Shown here piece by piece: positions 25,468 to 34,064 of a DNA stretch of 64,000 nucleotides (within the stretch, counting starts at the first letter, position 1; every line of letters begins with the position of its first letter). Made by a program: the position numbers and the translations under genes. The stretch covers positions 80,923 to 144,922 of the forward strand of contig JAFDWS010000009.1 in assembly GCA_018268375.1 (NCBI GenBank), in the 5' to 3' direction. The notes under the pieces are model-generated. The model searched no databases and had not been told where the DNA came from. It saw only the letters and a program-made list of their open reading frames with translations. This DNA comes from Armatimonadota bacterium. Its GTDB lineage: Bacteria > Armatimonadota > Fimbriimonadia > Fimbriimonadales > Fimbriimonadaceae.

Positions 25468-26124
25468 ATGGCCGGGCTCATTCATTTACCAGGCGTCGCC
25501 GGGTGCGACGAGGCAGGTCGGGGCCCGCTGGCCGGCCCAGTCGTCTGCGCGGCGGTCGTCCTCCCAAAGGGCTTCGATGTGCGCGGTCTCGACGACTCAA
25601 AGAAACTGACTCGCGACCAACGCGTCGTCCAAGAGCTACTGATCAAAGACGGGGCCGACTGGGCGATCGATATCATTGAGCCTTGGGAGATCGATCAAAT
25701 CAACATCCTGGAGGCCTCGCTGCTCGGCATGACGCGAGCGCTTGAGCGCCTGTCCGCAATGCCTGAAATGGCCTTGGTCGACGGGAACCAACTTCCTAGG
25801 TTCTCCCCTTGCCGCTGCGAAGCGCAGGTGAAGGGCGATGCGGCCTACGCTTGCATCGCTGCAGCTTCGATCTTGGCGAAGACGGCACGCGACCGCATCA
25901 TGATGGACTTGAGCGACCGCTACCCTGGCTACGGATTCGAACACAACTTCGGATATTCGACTCCTGAGCACCTTGAAGCGCTCATGGCACTTGGTCCCTG
26001 CCCGATTCATCGCCGAACGTTCGCTCCCGTCAGCGCGCTGATCAACCAGCCCGTCCTCGACTTCAGCGGTTATGCCTCGATCGAGGTCAGCGAGCCAGCT
26101 CCCGACGCCGTCACGTTGTCATAA
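25468..26124 (+). CDS. rnhB: Ribonuclease HII
   Basis: RNase HII cleaves RNA in RNA-DNA hybrids and single ribonucleotides in DNA. The 218 residues contain GCDEAGRGPLAGPVVCAAV with the two catalytic acidic residues, LDDSKKLT, VDGNQLP, and AASILAKTARDRIMMDL with the following YPGYGFEHNFGYSTPEH. The C-terminus extends about 20 residues beyond the core. yraN follows closely, as in many genomes. Confidence 0.95.
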   Translation: MAGLIHLPGVAGCDEAGRGPLAGPVVCAAVVLPKGFDVRGLDDSKKLTRDQRVVQELLIKDGADWAIDIIEPWEIDQINILEASLLGMTRALERLSAMPEMALVDGNQLPRFSPCRCEAQVKGDAAYACIAAASILAKTARDRIMMDLSDRYPGYGFEHNFGYSTPEHLEALMALGPCPIHRRTFAPVSALINQPVLDFSGYASIEVSEPAPDAVTLS

Positions 26125-26131
26125 TCCCGGC

Positions 26132-26473
26132 GTGGAGAACCGCAGGGCGGTCGGGGCAGAGCACGAAGACCGTGCTGCCGACTATCTTCTGTCTTTGGGT
26201 TACACGTTGGTGACCCGTCGCTTCAAGGGGTCCGGAGGGGAAATCGACATCGTTGCGCTCGATGGCGAGACCCTCGTCTTCGTCGAGGTCAAGTACCGTG
26301 AGCGCGGCGCGCCAGAAGAGGCGCTCGGCCATACCAAAGTCGCGAGGTTCAACGATGCCGTCGATGCGTACCTGGCTAAGACCGGCGCTCAGTCAGCGAT
26401 GATACGGTTCGACCTGGTCGCAGTGACACCGACCGATATCAGGCACCACATTGGGGCCTTCCGGGCCCACTAG
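26132..26473 (+). CDS. yraN: YraN/UPF0102-family nuclease-fold protein
   Basis: The 113 residues start at a GTG 7 bp after the rnhB stop. They match the UPF0102 family: GAEHEDRAADYLLSLGYTLVTRRFKGSGGEIDIVALDG and LVFVEVKYRERGAPEEAL. The ExD...ExK pattern is that of Holliday-junction resolvase-like nucleases. The biochemical role in bacteria is still unclear. It is convergent with the GGDEF gene, with a 4-bp stop overlap. Confidence 0.92.
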   Translation: MENRRAVGAEHEDRAADYLLSLGYTLVTRRFKGSGGEIDIVALDGETLVFVEVKYRERGAPEEALGHTKVARFNDAVDAYLAKTGAQSAMIRFDLVAVTPTDIRHHIGAFRAH

Positions 26474-27375
26474 CCGGTCGAGCGACGGAAAATCCGTTCT
26501 TCTTGCTCTGCGATCGCCTGCAGTCCGCGCGACTCCCGGTCTGCCTTTTGGCAGTACATCCAGCGGTCGGCCCGCTCGACGACCGAGTCCGGATCGTCGC
26601 TGCTGTGCGCATAACCAAGCGAAGCAAAGATTCGGATCGGCATTCTTTTCGTTGAGAGCAGAACGTTGAGGTCGGACCGCAAGCGCTCGCCGACTTCGCT
26701 CAGCCTCACCTTGGTGATGTTCGGCAGAAGCACGGCGAACTCGTCTCCGCCGATCCTCGCAAGGAAGTCGTCCTCGCGGAGCAGGTGCTTGATCTGCTCT
26801 GCGAAGGACTTCAACACTTTGTCGCCGGTCGTGTGGCCATAAGAGTCATTGATCGCCTTGAAATCGTCAATGTCGACGACGACCACCCCGAACCGTCGCG
26901 GATCGACCGCTTGAAGGTGCTCGATGGCCTCGTCGAACGCTCGCCGATTAGCGACGCCCGTGAGAGGATCCTCTCCGCTGAGCTTGACCATGCGCTGGAG
27001 TTCACTGACCAACCTGCTCTCGAGCTTACGGCTGGTGGTACGGTCGGTAAGGATGAGGAGATAGGCGAGGTCTTCGCCGTTGTCGCTGGAGATCACTTGG
27101 CATTGCGCTTCGACCTGGCGGACGATGCCTGATTTCGAGCGAATCTCAATTTCTGCGCCGCCGGGAACACTCCAATCACCGCCGACGATCCACTCGTCGA
27201 CATTCGTACCTGTCAACGACCGGCTTTCTAACCAGCGTTCGACCACCGGATTCGCCTCCAGGGTCTTCCCAGAGACATCCAACATCCAAACGCCTTGAGG
27301 CAGGGCTCGCATCAATGAGCCCCAAGCTTGTGCAAGAGGCAAAACCATCAGAGAAATTGGCCGACGTGTCGGCAC
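26470..27375 (-). CDS. PAS-GGDEF diguanylate cyclase
   Basis: The 301 residues comprise a PAS-like sensor part (about 18-125, with GVWMLDVSGKTLEANP), a short coiled linker and a GGDEF domain (about 135-295). The active site reads RIGGDEFAVLLP, so c-di-GMP synthesis from GTP is expected. DPLTGVANRRAFDEAI starts the domain. No RxxD inhibitory site was recognised. The GTG at 27375 is the first start; an ATG nine codons later is possible. There is no membrane anchor. Confidence 0.92.
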   Translation of the reverse strand: MPTRRPISLMVLPLAQAWGSLMRALPQGVWMLDVSGKTLEANPVVERWLESRSLTGTNVDEWIVGGDWSVPGGAEIEIRSKSGIVRQVEAQCQVISSDNGEDLAYLLILTDRTTSRKLESRLVSELQRMVKLSGEDPLTGVANRRAFDEAIEHLQAVDPRRFGVVVVDIDDFKAINDSYGHTTGDKVLKSFAEQIKHLLREDDFLARIGGDEFAVLLPNITKVRLSEVGERLRSDLNVLLSTKRMPIRIFASLGYAHSSDDPDSVVERADRWMYCQKADRESRGLQAIAEQEERIFRRSTG

Positions 27376-27448
27376 TATTCAAATTGACGGTCGAAGATCG
27401 CGCTTCTTTAGGTCCCGAGGGACTTTGTTTTTCCCCGACTATCGGAGC

Positions 27449-27904
27449 TCAGGTGTGGAAGACAAACCTGGCGTTGCCGAGGGCGATCTCGGTACCGTCG
27501 CTGATCTCCGCCTCGTCGACGCGCTCAAAGTCGTCTCGGAGCACATAGGTTCCGTTAGATGAGCCCAGGTCGCAAATCTTGTACACCCCGTCTTCGCTGA
27601 CGATCTTCGCGTGCTTGCGAGACACGTACTGGCCCTCGGGCAACGACCCAAGGTCGATATCAATGGGCCCGATGTCGGGGTCGAACCGCCCAATGGTCGC
27701 AGGCGGGTTGAATTCGAAGGACTCCTCGGTTTCGGCGCCGTTCCGTTTGACGACGAGCCGTGGCAAAGAAGGAGGCAGGCCCTGGAGCTGTTCCTGGTCG
27801 TCGGCTGATTCCTCTGTGGTCTCGACCACCGCCTGGTCTTCGACCGGCGCCTCTGTGTGCTCTTCAACCGCCATGCTCTCGCTGGCGTCTTGCGGCATTT
27901 GCAT
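27449..27904 (-). CDS. FHA domain protein
   Basis: The 151 residues have an acidic, Glu-rich N-terminal half (about 5-43) and a C-terminal forkhead-associated domain (about 48-150). The motifs ATIGRFDP, VSRKHAKI and DLGSSNGTYV supply the phosphothreonine-binding residues Arg, Ser, His and Asn. The protein probably reads Ser/Thr phosphorylation. No kinase gene is nearby. A Shine-Dalgarno AAGGA lies 7 bp before the ATG. Confidence 0.92.
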   Translation of the reverse strand: MQMPQDASESMAVEEHTEAPVEDQAVVETTEESADDQEQLQGLPPSLPRLVVKRNGAETEESFEFNPPATIGRFDPDIGPIDIDLGSLPEGQYVSRKHAKIVSEDGVYKICDLGSSNGTYVLRDDFERVDEAEISDGTEIALGNARFVFHT

Positions 27905-27976
27905 CGTTCTGTCCTTCTGTCAGGATCGTACCCGGCGATCCCCGTAATCATTGTCGGCACGAAGCCTACAAAAGGT

Positions 27977-28648
27977 TCACCAGGAAGCAAGGTCACTGGG
28001 CCGGCGGCCCAGAATGAGGAGGGCCGTTCCGCTCTCTACGGACGCATGAACCGGCCCCGTCGCAACGTTGGAAACACTCAGGAAGCCGCCAGGCTCCATT
28101 TCGACCCCTTGTAGTGGCCACTTGACCCCACTGATGGAGACGCCTTCACATTTCGTGAGGGGGAGCAGGGAGACGCGTTGCCCCGGTTCCTCATCGTACG
28201 TCAGGTCTTGGCCTTCGCGCAGCACGTGGCCGACCGCTTGACGCAAGACGATTCGAACGTCCAAAGGAGACCGCACGACGCTGCTGAGGCCAGCCAAGAC
28301 GTGGTCCAGGTGGTCCCCCTCGAGGCCGATGACGGTCAACGAGCGATAACCCTTGTCGTGGACGAACTCGAGCAGCTTGTCGAAGTCCGTCCGATCCTGG
28401 CGAGGATCTTCGTGCACTGCCTCCACCCTGCTCGCGAGCGTCATATCGAATGAGTCCAGGTCGCCCACAACGATCGGTCGGAACCCTAACGCGACGAGCC
28501 GGTTTCCTCCGCCGTCCGCAGCAATCAGAACATCGGCGCTCGCGGACCATGCCGCCAGTTGTGTATCGTCCGTGTCGCCACCAGAGAGCACGCCAAGGAC
28601 CCGATTGCCCACCTCTCCAGTCTGGCAGAACTCAAGGTCCTGGGGCAT
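27977..28648 (-). CDS. Thiamine pyrophosphokinase
   Basis: The 223 residues match the bacterial ThiN/TPK family: VLIAADGGGNRLVALGFRPIVVGDLDSF near the N-terminus, QDRTDFDKLLEFV with the metal and substrate Asp, and LGLEGDHLDHVLA-like text. A C-terminal beta domain includes VSLLPLTKCEGVSISGVKWPL. The enzyme makes thiamine diphosphate from thiamine. It is divergent from dnaA. No TPP riboswitch was seen in the 140 bp upstream. Confidence 0.9.
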   Translation of the reverse strand: MPQDLEFCQTGEVGNRVLGVLSGGDTDDTQLAAWSASADVLIAADGGGNRLVALGFRPIVVGDLDSFDMTLASRVEAVHEDPRQDRTDFDKLLEFVHDKGYRSLTVIGLEGDHLDHVLAGLSSVVRSPLDVRIVLRQAVGHVLREGQDLTYDEEPGQRVSLLPLTKCEGVSISGVKWPLQGVEMEPGGFLSVSNVATGPVHASVESGTALLILGRRPSDLASW

Positions 28649-28741
28649 TCGTCAGGGACAAGCAATCGGTCCGAATCTACCGAGAAGAAAATGTAAAAAA
28701 AGTCCTCGCATATGTGGCAGGAAAGGGCCTCGGGGCGTGTG

Positions 28742-28747
28742 TATAAT
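28742..28747 (+). promoter_or_regulatory. -10 element (TATAAT) of dnaA
   Basis: A consensus TATAAT lies 40 bp before the dnaA ATG at 28788, with an A-tract (28687-28701) upstream. No good -35 hexamer is visible. It shows that in-frame ATG 28746 cannot be the start. Confidence 0.6.
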
Positions 28748-28759
28748 GCCGTCCTCCTT

Positions 28760-28776
28760 GGGCCCGCTTGGGGCCC
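28760..28776 (+). promoter_or_regulatory. Hairpin in the dnaA leader
   Basis: GGGCCC at 28760-28765 and 28771-28776 are separated by GCTTG and form a 6-bp stem. It lies between the presumed transcription start and the ATG, 11 bp before translation begins, where a Shine-Dalgarno would be expected. Confidence 0.45.
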
Positions 28777-28787
28777 GTTCTTCGAAA

Positions 28788-30170
28788 ATGCAGGACCAGT
28801 ACACGCTTGATGACAGAGAGGACCAAGTGGTTCTCCGCACTGCCTGGGAACAGGCTGTGGGAAAGCTCGAATGTGAGCTTCCGGAGACTGTGATCAAGAA
28901 ATTCCTGCGACCCCTGGAACCTGTCTCGCTCGAGGGAGGCGTCGCCGTCCTCAATGCTCCCGGCCAGTTCATCCAGGAATGGGTGAAGGAGAAATATCTC
29001 GAGACCATCCTCGTCGCCCTCTCTTCTGAGATCGAGGGCGTCAAGCGGATCGAATTGAGGGTGCAGCCAAGGGAGAGGCCGGAGACACAGGTCGAGACCG
29101 CTGTCATTTCTCGCCAACCGCTCAGCATCGACCCCACGCCGGAATTCAAATCCACCGGCAGATACAGGTTTGAGAACTTCGTGGTCGGCCAAAGCAACCG
29201 ACTCGCATTTGCGGGAGCGAAGGCCGTCGCTGCCCAGCCTGGCGTCAAGTACAACCCGCTGTTCCTTTATGGGTCGAGCGGATTGGGCAAGACCCACCTC
29301 ATGCAGGCGATCGCACACGAGATCCACCGGAGGGACAACCGGTGCGCTGTCATGTACGTGACCGCTCAGCAGTTTGCTGAGGAGTTCGTCCACGCCCTCC
29401 AAAACAACCGGATCGACCAGTTTCGGAAGGCGCAACGCGGAGTTCAAGTCTGGCTGCTCGACGACGTTCAGTTCATTGCCGGCAAGGAACGGACGCAAGA
29501 AGAACTCTTCCACACGTTCAACTATTTGCACTCGCTAGGCAAGCAGATCGTGCTTTGTTCTGACCGTCCGCCTCGCGATCTGCTCTTGATGGACGAGCGT
29601 TTGCGGTCCCGCTTTGAATCGGGCCTTGTCGCTGACGTTCTCATGCCGGACACAGAAACGCGGTGCGCGATTCTTTTGACCAAGGCGCAACAGGACGACA
29701 TCGAGTTGAGTCACGATGTGGCGATGTTCGTGGCAGAGGCCATCCCGAGCAACGTCCGCATCCTTGAGGGCGCGTTGACGAAGATCGCTGCAGAGGCCAG
29801 CTTGGAGGAAGGGGCGGTGACGCTCGAGCTTGCAAGATCGATTGTCGAGCGGTATTACCAAAACGTCGGTACCACGAAGCCGAGTTTCGAGCAAATCCTC
29901 GACTCTGTCGGAAAGCACTATCAGATTCCCGTCATTGAGATCCGGGGCATTTCTCGAAAGGCTCCCATCGCCCACGCGCGCCACGTCGCGGTCTTCATCA
30001 CACGTGAGATCACCGGCGACTCGTGGAAGCACATCGGGGCCCTTTTCGGCAACCGTGACCACACGTCGATGATGCACGGCTACCGCAAGATCAGGGAGCT
30101 GATGAACCGGGACAAAGAGGTCAACGCCTCAGTAAAACTGCTGATTCGCGACCTCTACCCAGAAGTCTAG
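28788..30170 (+). CDS. dnaA: Chromosomal replication initiator DnaA
   Basis: The 460 residues have the four DnaA parts: an N-terminal DnaB-interaction region (about 1-85), a linker, an AAA+ core and a C-terminal DNA-binding helix set. The core starts YRFENFVVGQSNRLA, with Walker A GSSGLGKTH and Walker B LLDDVQFI. The DNA-binding part has GDSWKHIGALFGNRDHTSMMHGY. The ATG at 28788 follows the TATAAT and leader hairpin. No dnaN, recF or DnaA-box cluster is adjacent, so the origin may lie elsewhere. A terminator hairpin follows 44 bp after the stop. Confidence 0.96.
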   Translation: MQDQYTLDDREDQVVLRTAWEQAVGKLECELPETVIKKFLRPLEPVSLEGGVAVLNAPGQFIQEWVKEKYLETILVALSSEIEGVKRIELRVQPRERPETQVETAVISRQPLSIDPTPEFKSTGRYRFENFVVGQSNRLAFAGAKAVAAQPGVKYNPLFLYGSSGLGKTHLMQAIAHEIHRRDNRCAVMYVTAQQFAEEFVHALQNNRIDQFRKAQRGVQVWLLDDVQFIAGKERTQEELFHTFNYLHSLGKQIVLCSDRPPRDLLLMDERLRSRFESGLVADVLMPDTETRCAILLTKAQQDDIELSHDVAMFVAEAIPSNVRILEGALTKIAAEASLEEGAVTLELARSIVERYYQNVGTTKPSFEQILDSVGKHYQIPVIEIRGISRKAPIAHARHVAVFITREITGDSWKHIGALFGNRDHTSMMHGYRKIRELMNRDKEVNASVKLLIRDLYPEV

Positions 30171-30213
30171 GCTCCAGACAGCCACGTGCTCGGAGTAAAA
30201 TCCAAACTTGTTT

Positions 30214-30242
30214 GGCCCGTTTGTCGGGCCACTTTTCTTGTT
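30214..30242 (+). terminator. Rho-independent terminator after dnaA
   Basis: Stem GGCCCG (30214-30219) and CGGGCC (30225-30230) with loop TTTGT is followed by a T-rich stretch (acttttcttgtt). Confidence 0.7.
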
Positions 30243-30263
30243 CTCTCAAGGTTCAGGGACACA

Positions 30264-31355
30264 ATGCACATCTTATTCGTGGGCAGCCACAGGGCTGACA
30301 AGCAGTTCAGCATCATGGGCTTTGAGCAGGCCCTTGCGCGCCACCTTTCGGGCCGTTGCCAATTCGAGGTCGTGTTCCCTGCCGGCGGCAATCGGGGGCG
30401 CGGAGCGTCCAAATGGCGCCGTTATGCCGAGAAATACATCTTCTTCCCTCGCGTTTTGAGGAAGCGCGCAGCGCAAGTAGACCTTGTTCACTTTTGCGAA
30501 AAAGGAATGGGCTTGAACGCACCCCACGTCAAGCGGAAGCCTTCACTCGTGACCGTCCACGACTTTCTCGCCGTTGAAGCGGCCAAAGGCGAGATGAGCG
30601 GCTGGGAAGTGAGCCGTTCGGGACAGCGGTACCAAGCGCTCATCGTGAAGGGTGTGATGCATGCCAGCGCGATCGCGTGCGTTTCAGAAACCACGATGAC
30701 GGCGTTTCGCCGACACATGCCTCATTTCAAGGGGCCAGCCCGAACGATCTTGAACGGGATGTACAAGGAGTTCCGCCGGGTCGGGGAAGAGCAAGCCCAG
30801 GCACGAATCGAGCCGTTGCCGTGGGACGAGTTCTTCTTTCACATCGGCGGAAACAAGCCTTACAAGAACCGCGGAGGGGCCCTTCAGGTTTTCGCCGAGA
30901 TTCTCCGTCAGGATCCTTCGCTGCCTACCGGCCTCGTGATGGCCGGTGCGGCGAAGACGGAGGAACTCCGCTCGATGGAAAGAGACCTCGGCCTCACCGG
31001 AAGAGTGCAATGGATCCTCGAACCGTCGGACGAGCAAGTCGAAGCCTATTACAGCTTGGCCACGGCGCTCATTTTCCCGTCGTGGGCAGAGGGGTTCGGG
31101 CTGCCCATCATCGAGGCGCAGTCTTGCGGGTGTCCCGTCTTTGCATCCAACCGTCCCCCGATGACCGAAGTGGGAGAGTCTTCGGTGGTCTACTTCGACC
31201 CCAGCTATCCGGTGGAGTCAGCCAACCAGATTCTCTCCCACATGGACAACCTCGACGAGCTACGGAAGCGCGGAAGCGAGAATGTCAAGAGGTTCGACCC
31301 GCAAGTCATGGCCGACAAGTACCTTGAGTACTACTGCGACCTCCTCCAGCGCTGA
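30264..31355 (+). CDS. Glycosyltransferase family 4-type protein
   Basis: The 363 residues have the GT-B plan. The N-terminal half contains SLVTVHDFLAV and IACVSETTM. The C-terminal half contains FFHIGGNKPYKNRGGALQVFAEIL and the family 1/4 donor-site motif PSWAEGFGLPIIEAQSCGCPVFASN. It transfers a sugar from a nucleotide donor, probably for cell-surface glycans; the acceptor is unknown. There is no signal or membrane segment. The gene stands alone after the dnaA terminator. Confidence 0.9.
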   Translation: MHILFVGSHRADKQFSIMGFEQALARHLSGRCQFEVVFPAGGNRGRGASKWRRYAEKYIFFPRVLRKRAAQVDLVHFCEKGMGLNAPHVKRKPSLVTVHDFLAVEAAKGEMSGWEVSRSGQRYQALIVKGVMHASAIACVSETTMTAFRRHMPHFKGPARTILNGMYKEFRRVGEEQAQARIEPLPWDEFFFHIGGNKPYKNRGGALQVFAEILRQDPSLPTGLVMAGAAKTEELRSMERDLGLTGRVQWILEPSDEQVEAYYSLATALIFPSWAEGFGLPIIEAQSCGCPVFASNRPPMTEVGESSVVYFDPSYPVESANQILSHMDNLDELRKRGSENVKRFDPQVMADKYLEYYCDLLQR

Positions 31356-31368
31356 CATGTGAGGCTGG

Positions 31369-31374
31369 TACTAT
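31369..31374 (+). promoter_or_regulatory. Extended -10 element (TGG-TACTAT), leaderless type
   Basis: TACTAT preceded by TGG ends 7 bp before the ATG at 31382. It overlaps an in-frame ATG at 31373, which is therefore an unlikely start. Confidence 0.55.
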
Positions 31375-31381
31375 GCCGAGC

Positions 31382-31933
31382 ATGCGTAGTGGACGTACGT
31401 ATTGTTGCCTGGCCTTGGCCGCGCTGGTCACCGCCCCCGCCGTTTCCAACGCTCAAGCCGACCCCTATCTCGGCCCGTCGATAGGTGTTTTCTTCCCGAG
31501 CAATTCGAACCTTCGAGACGCCATGGGCGACGCCTGGATCAGCTTTGGCGCCAGCCGCGTCCGGCTCGATCCCTATGCCAAACAGAACGTCGGCTTTGAC
31601 TGGAACGCTTTCAGCAAGGACAACGACGGCAACCGGGTCTTCATGTTGGTCGGCTCGATGGGATACACGATCCCGTTCTCCAAACCGGGCGACTCGATGC
31701 GTCCCTACCTCGCCGTCCGCGGCGGTCTGACCTACATCGACTATGCCGTCAATTTGACGCCGGCCAATCGCGTCGGTGGCAAGAAGATCGGTGCAAACGC
31801 AAACGTCGAGATCGGCATTAACGTCGGTGACCGCCTCAACGTCAGTGCCCGGTACGACATCATGCCTTCGTACGACAGCCTCAACTTCAGCGGCTTTAGT
31901 CTTGCTCTGAAGTGGGGCATCGCTAAGTTCTAG
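31382..31933 (+). CDS. Outer-membrane beta-barrel protein (small OmpA/OprF-like barrel)
   Basis: The 183 residues begin with a signal peptide (cleavage after SNAQA, about residue 24). Alternating hydrophobic strands such as YLGPSIGVFFP, SMGYTIPF, YLAVRGGLTYIDYAV and INVGDRLNVSARYDI follow, ending with an aromatic C-terminal residue (Phe) after LALKWGIAK. This is typical for outer-membrane barrels inserted by Bam. The specific function is unknown. hflX follows 7 bp later. Confidence 0.75.
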   Translation: MRSGRTYCCLALAALVTAPAVSNAQADPYLGPSIGVFFPSNSNLRDAMGDAWISFGASRVRLDPYAKQNVGFDWNAFSKDNDGNRVFMLVGSMGYTIPFSKPGDSMRPYLAVRGGLTYIDYAVNLTPANRVGGKKIGANANVEIGINVGDRLNVSARYDIMPSYDSLNFSGFSLALKWGIAKF

Positions 31934-31940
31934 GGGGTTC

Positions 31941-33209
31941 ATGCCCGGGCCAGTCAACACTCAAGCTCCTGTCGAAAGGTTCTTCTTGGTCTTCGTGAAC
32001 CCGGACGAAGCAGACGACCACTACGTGGAGCAGGAGCTTGAGGGACTGGTCGAGGCGGCCGGAGGGGAGGTCACCGGGATGTCGAGGCAGCGCCTTGACC
32101 GACCCCACAAGGCGACCTACATCGGCTCTGGAAAGGTCGAGGAAGTCAGACTCGCCGCAGCCGAGACAGAGGCTGACGCTGTCATCGTCGATGCCGAATT
32201 GACGGGAATTCAGTTACGCAACCTCGAAGAGAGGCTGGCCATCCGCGTCCTGGACCGCACCACCTTGATCCTCGACATTTTCGCCGGACGTGCGAAGACC
32301 CGTGAAGGGCAGCTGCAGGTCGAGCTTGCGCAGTACACGTATCGGTTGCCGCGCCTCATGAGCGTCTACACGAAGTTCGAGCGCCAACGCGGTGGCATCG
32401 GCATGCGGGGCCCAGGCGAGACGAAGCTGGAAAGCGACCGGCGAATGGTCAACGCCAGGATCAGCCGGCTCAAGGAAGAGATCGAGGAGGTCAAGCGGCA
32501 CCGCCATCTCCAACGCGCTGCGCGGAAAGCCCACCCGGTTCCAACCGTCTCGTTGGTCGGATACACGAGTGCCGGCAAGAGCACCCTGATGAACAGGCTG
32601 TCGGGCACAGACCTGCTCGCCGACGCCATGCCTTTCGCCACGTTGGACCCCACCACCAGAAGGGTCGATGCAACCGATGGCGTCAGCTTCTTCTTGACGG
32701 ACACGGTCGGCTTCATCCGAAATTTGCCGACGCAGTTGGTGGCGGCGTTTCGAGCGACGCTCGAAGAGGTGACCGAATCTGACTTGCTCCTGCATGTGAT
32801 CGACGTGAGCCATGAGGAATGGGAGGGTCAACGGGATGCTGTCGTGGAGACAATCGAGGAGATCGGAGGGAGCGACGTCCCTGTTCTCAATGTGTTCAAC
32901 AAGATCGACGCGCTGCCATCGGTCGACGAGGCCACGAGGTTGGTCACAGAGTGGCCCAACTCCGTCGCCGTCAGCGCGCTGAAGGGAACGGGCATGGCAG
33001 ACCTCGTCGAAATGGTCCGCAAACAATTGGAGGGTCGGACTGGACTCGTCAAAGCCCTGCTGCCGTATGACCAGAACAACCTGGTTGAATCCTGCCACAA
33101 GTTCGGCCGAGTGCTTCGAGAGGAATACCGCGAGGATGGCATCTACCTCGAGGCCGAATTGGTTCCCGAATGGCAGGCAAAGCTCAAGCCTTTCTTGATC
33201 GCCGGGTGA
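31941..33209 (+). CDS. hflX: GTPase HflX
   Basis: HflX is a ribosome-associated GTPase that splits stalled or hibernating 70S ribosomes. The 422 residues contain the HflX domain (about 30-190, with GSGKVEEVR, AELTGIQLRNLEERL and GGIGMRGPGETKLESDRR). The G domain has G1 GYTSAGKS, G3 DTVGFI and G4 NKID. The C-terminal extension is about 50 residues. The order hflX-prmC-def-fmt suggests a translation-related transcription unit. Confidence 0.95.
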   Translation: MPGPVNTQAPVERFFLVFVNPDEADDHYVEQELEGLVEAAGGEVTGMSRQRLDRPHKATYIGSGKVEEVRLAAAETEADAVIVDAELTGIQLRNLEERLAIRVLDRTTLILDIFAGRAKTREGQLQVELAQYTYRLPRLMSVYTKFERQRGGIGMRGPGETKLESDRRMVNARISRLKEEIEEVKRHRHLQRAARKAHPVPTVSLVGYTSAGKSTLMNRLSGTDLLADAMPFATLDPTTRRVDATDGVSFFLTDTVGFIRNLPTQLVAAFRATLEEVTESDLLLHVIDVSHEEWEGQRDAVVETIEEIGGSDVPVLNVFNKIDALPSVDEATRLVTEWPNSVAVSALKGTGMADLVEMVRKQLEGRTGLVKALLPYDQNNLVESCHKFGRVLREEYREDGIYLEAELVPEWQAKLKPFLIAG

Positions 33210-33212
33210 AAA

Positions 33213-34025
33213 GTGCGGATCGACGACTGGATCTCTTCCGCCGAAGACAGACTGGCCAAAGCGGGTGTCCTTGAACCGAGGCTCGACGCACAGTTGCTGG
33301 CGGCAGCAGTCACAACACAGAGTCGATCATGGGTGCTGGCGCACCCTGAGGCCGAGATCCCTGACACCGTGGAGGCCCTGTTAGCCCGCCGTGAGCAAAG
33401 AGAGCCTTTGGCTCTGATCCTTGGCTACCGCGAGTTCTACGGCAGGAGATTCTTCGTGGAGCCAGGAACTCTCGTTCCTCGACAAGAGACCGAGACCATC
33501 GTCGACGTTGCTCTCGAAGGAATGGGCGGAAAGGTGCTGGACATTGGAACGGGCACGGGCTGCCTTGCCCTGACAATCAAGCTGGAGCGACCCAACTGGA
33601 TGGTGGCGGCTTGCGACGTCAGCCCCGTCGCCGTAAGGCTGGCAAGGAAGAACGCAGACGCTCTGGGCGCCCTCGTCCACGTCACGAGATCCAACCTGTA
33701 CGAAGCTTTTGGAGACGTGAAGTTCGGCCTCATCGTCTCCAATCCGCCTTACATCGCCGAAGGAGCGTCACTCCCGCCAGAGGTCGCCGATTTCGAGCCG
33801 GCACTGGCTCTTTACGCGGGCCACGACGGCTTGGATGTCTATCGAAGGCTCGCGCTGGAATCAATGGGGCACCTGATGCCCTGGGGGAGATTGGTGCTCG
33901 AAGTGGGTGATGGGATGAGCGACGACGTCATCGCGCTCTTCGAGGCGCAAGGCTGGGCGAACACGGACGTCCGTAACGATCTGAGCGGCGTTCCCCGGGC
34001 CGTGGTCTTCCAGCCCAAGCCGTGA
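33213..34025 (+). CDS. prmC: Peptide chain release factor N5-glutamine methyltransferase
   Basis: PrmC methylates the GGQ glutamine of RF1 and RF2. The 270 residues (GTG start) have an N-terminal helical domain with EPLALILGYREFYGRRF, the VPRQETETIVD segment and the SAM site LDIGTGTGCLALTI. The catalytic NPPY motif lies in IVSNPPYIAEG. The length and motifs are normal. It starts 3 bp after hflX and precedes def. Confidence 0.95.
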   Translation: MRIDDWISSAEDRLAKAGVLEPRLDAQLLAAAVTTQSRSWVLAHPEAEIPDTVEALLARREQREPLALILGYREFYGRRFFVEPGTLVPRQETETIVDVALEGMGGKVLDIGTGTGCLALTIKLERPNWMVAACDVSPVAVRLARKNADALGALVHVTRSNLYEAFGDVKFGLIVSNPPYIAEGASLPPEVADFEPALALYAGHDGLDVYRRLALESMGHLMPWGRLVLEVGDGMSDDVIALFEAQGWANTDVRNDLSGVPRAVVFQPKP

Positions 34026-34064
34026 CGTTGGGCACCGGCGACCGGCCATAATTGCCTGCGACGG

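Noticed and set aside
28746..28790. Upstream in-frame ATG at 28746 as the dnaA start
   Set aside because: It lies inside the TATAAT -10 element, so it would not be transcribed from that promoter. The ATG at 28788 fits the leader.
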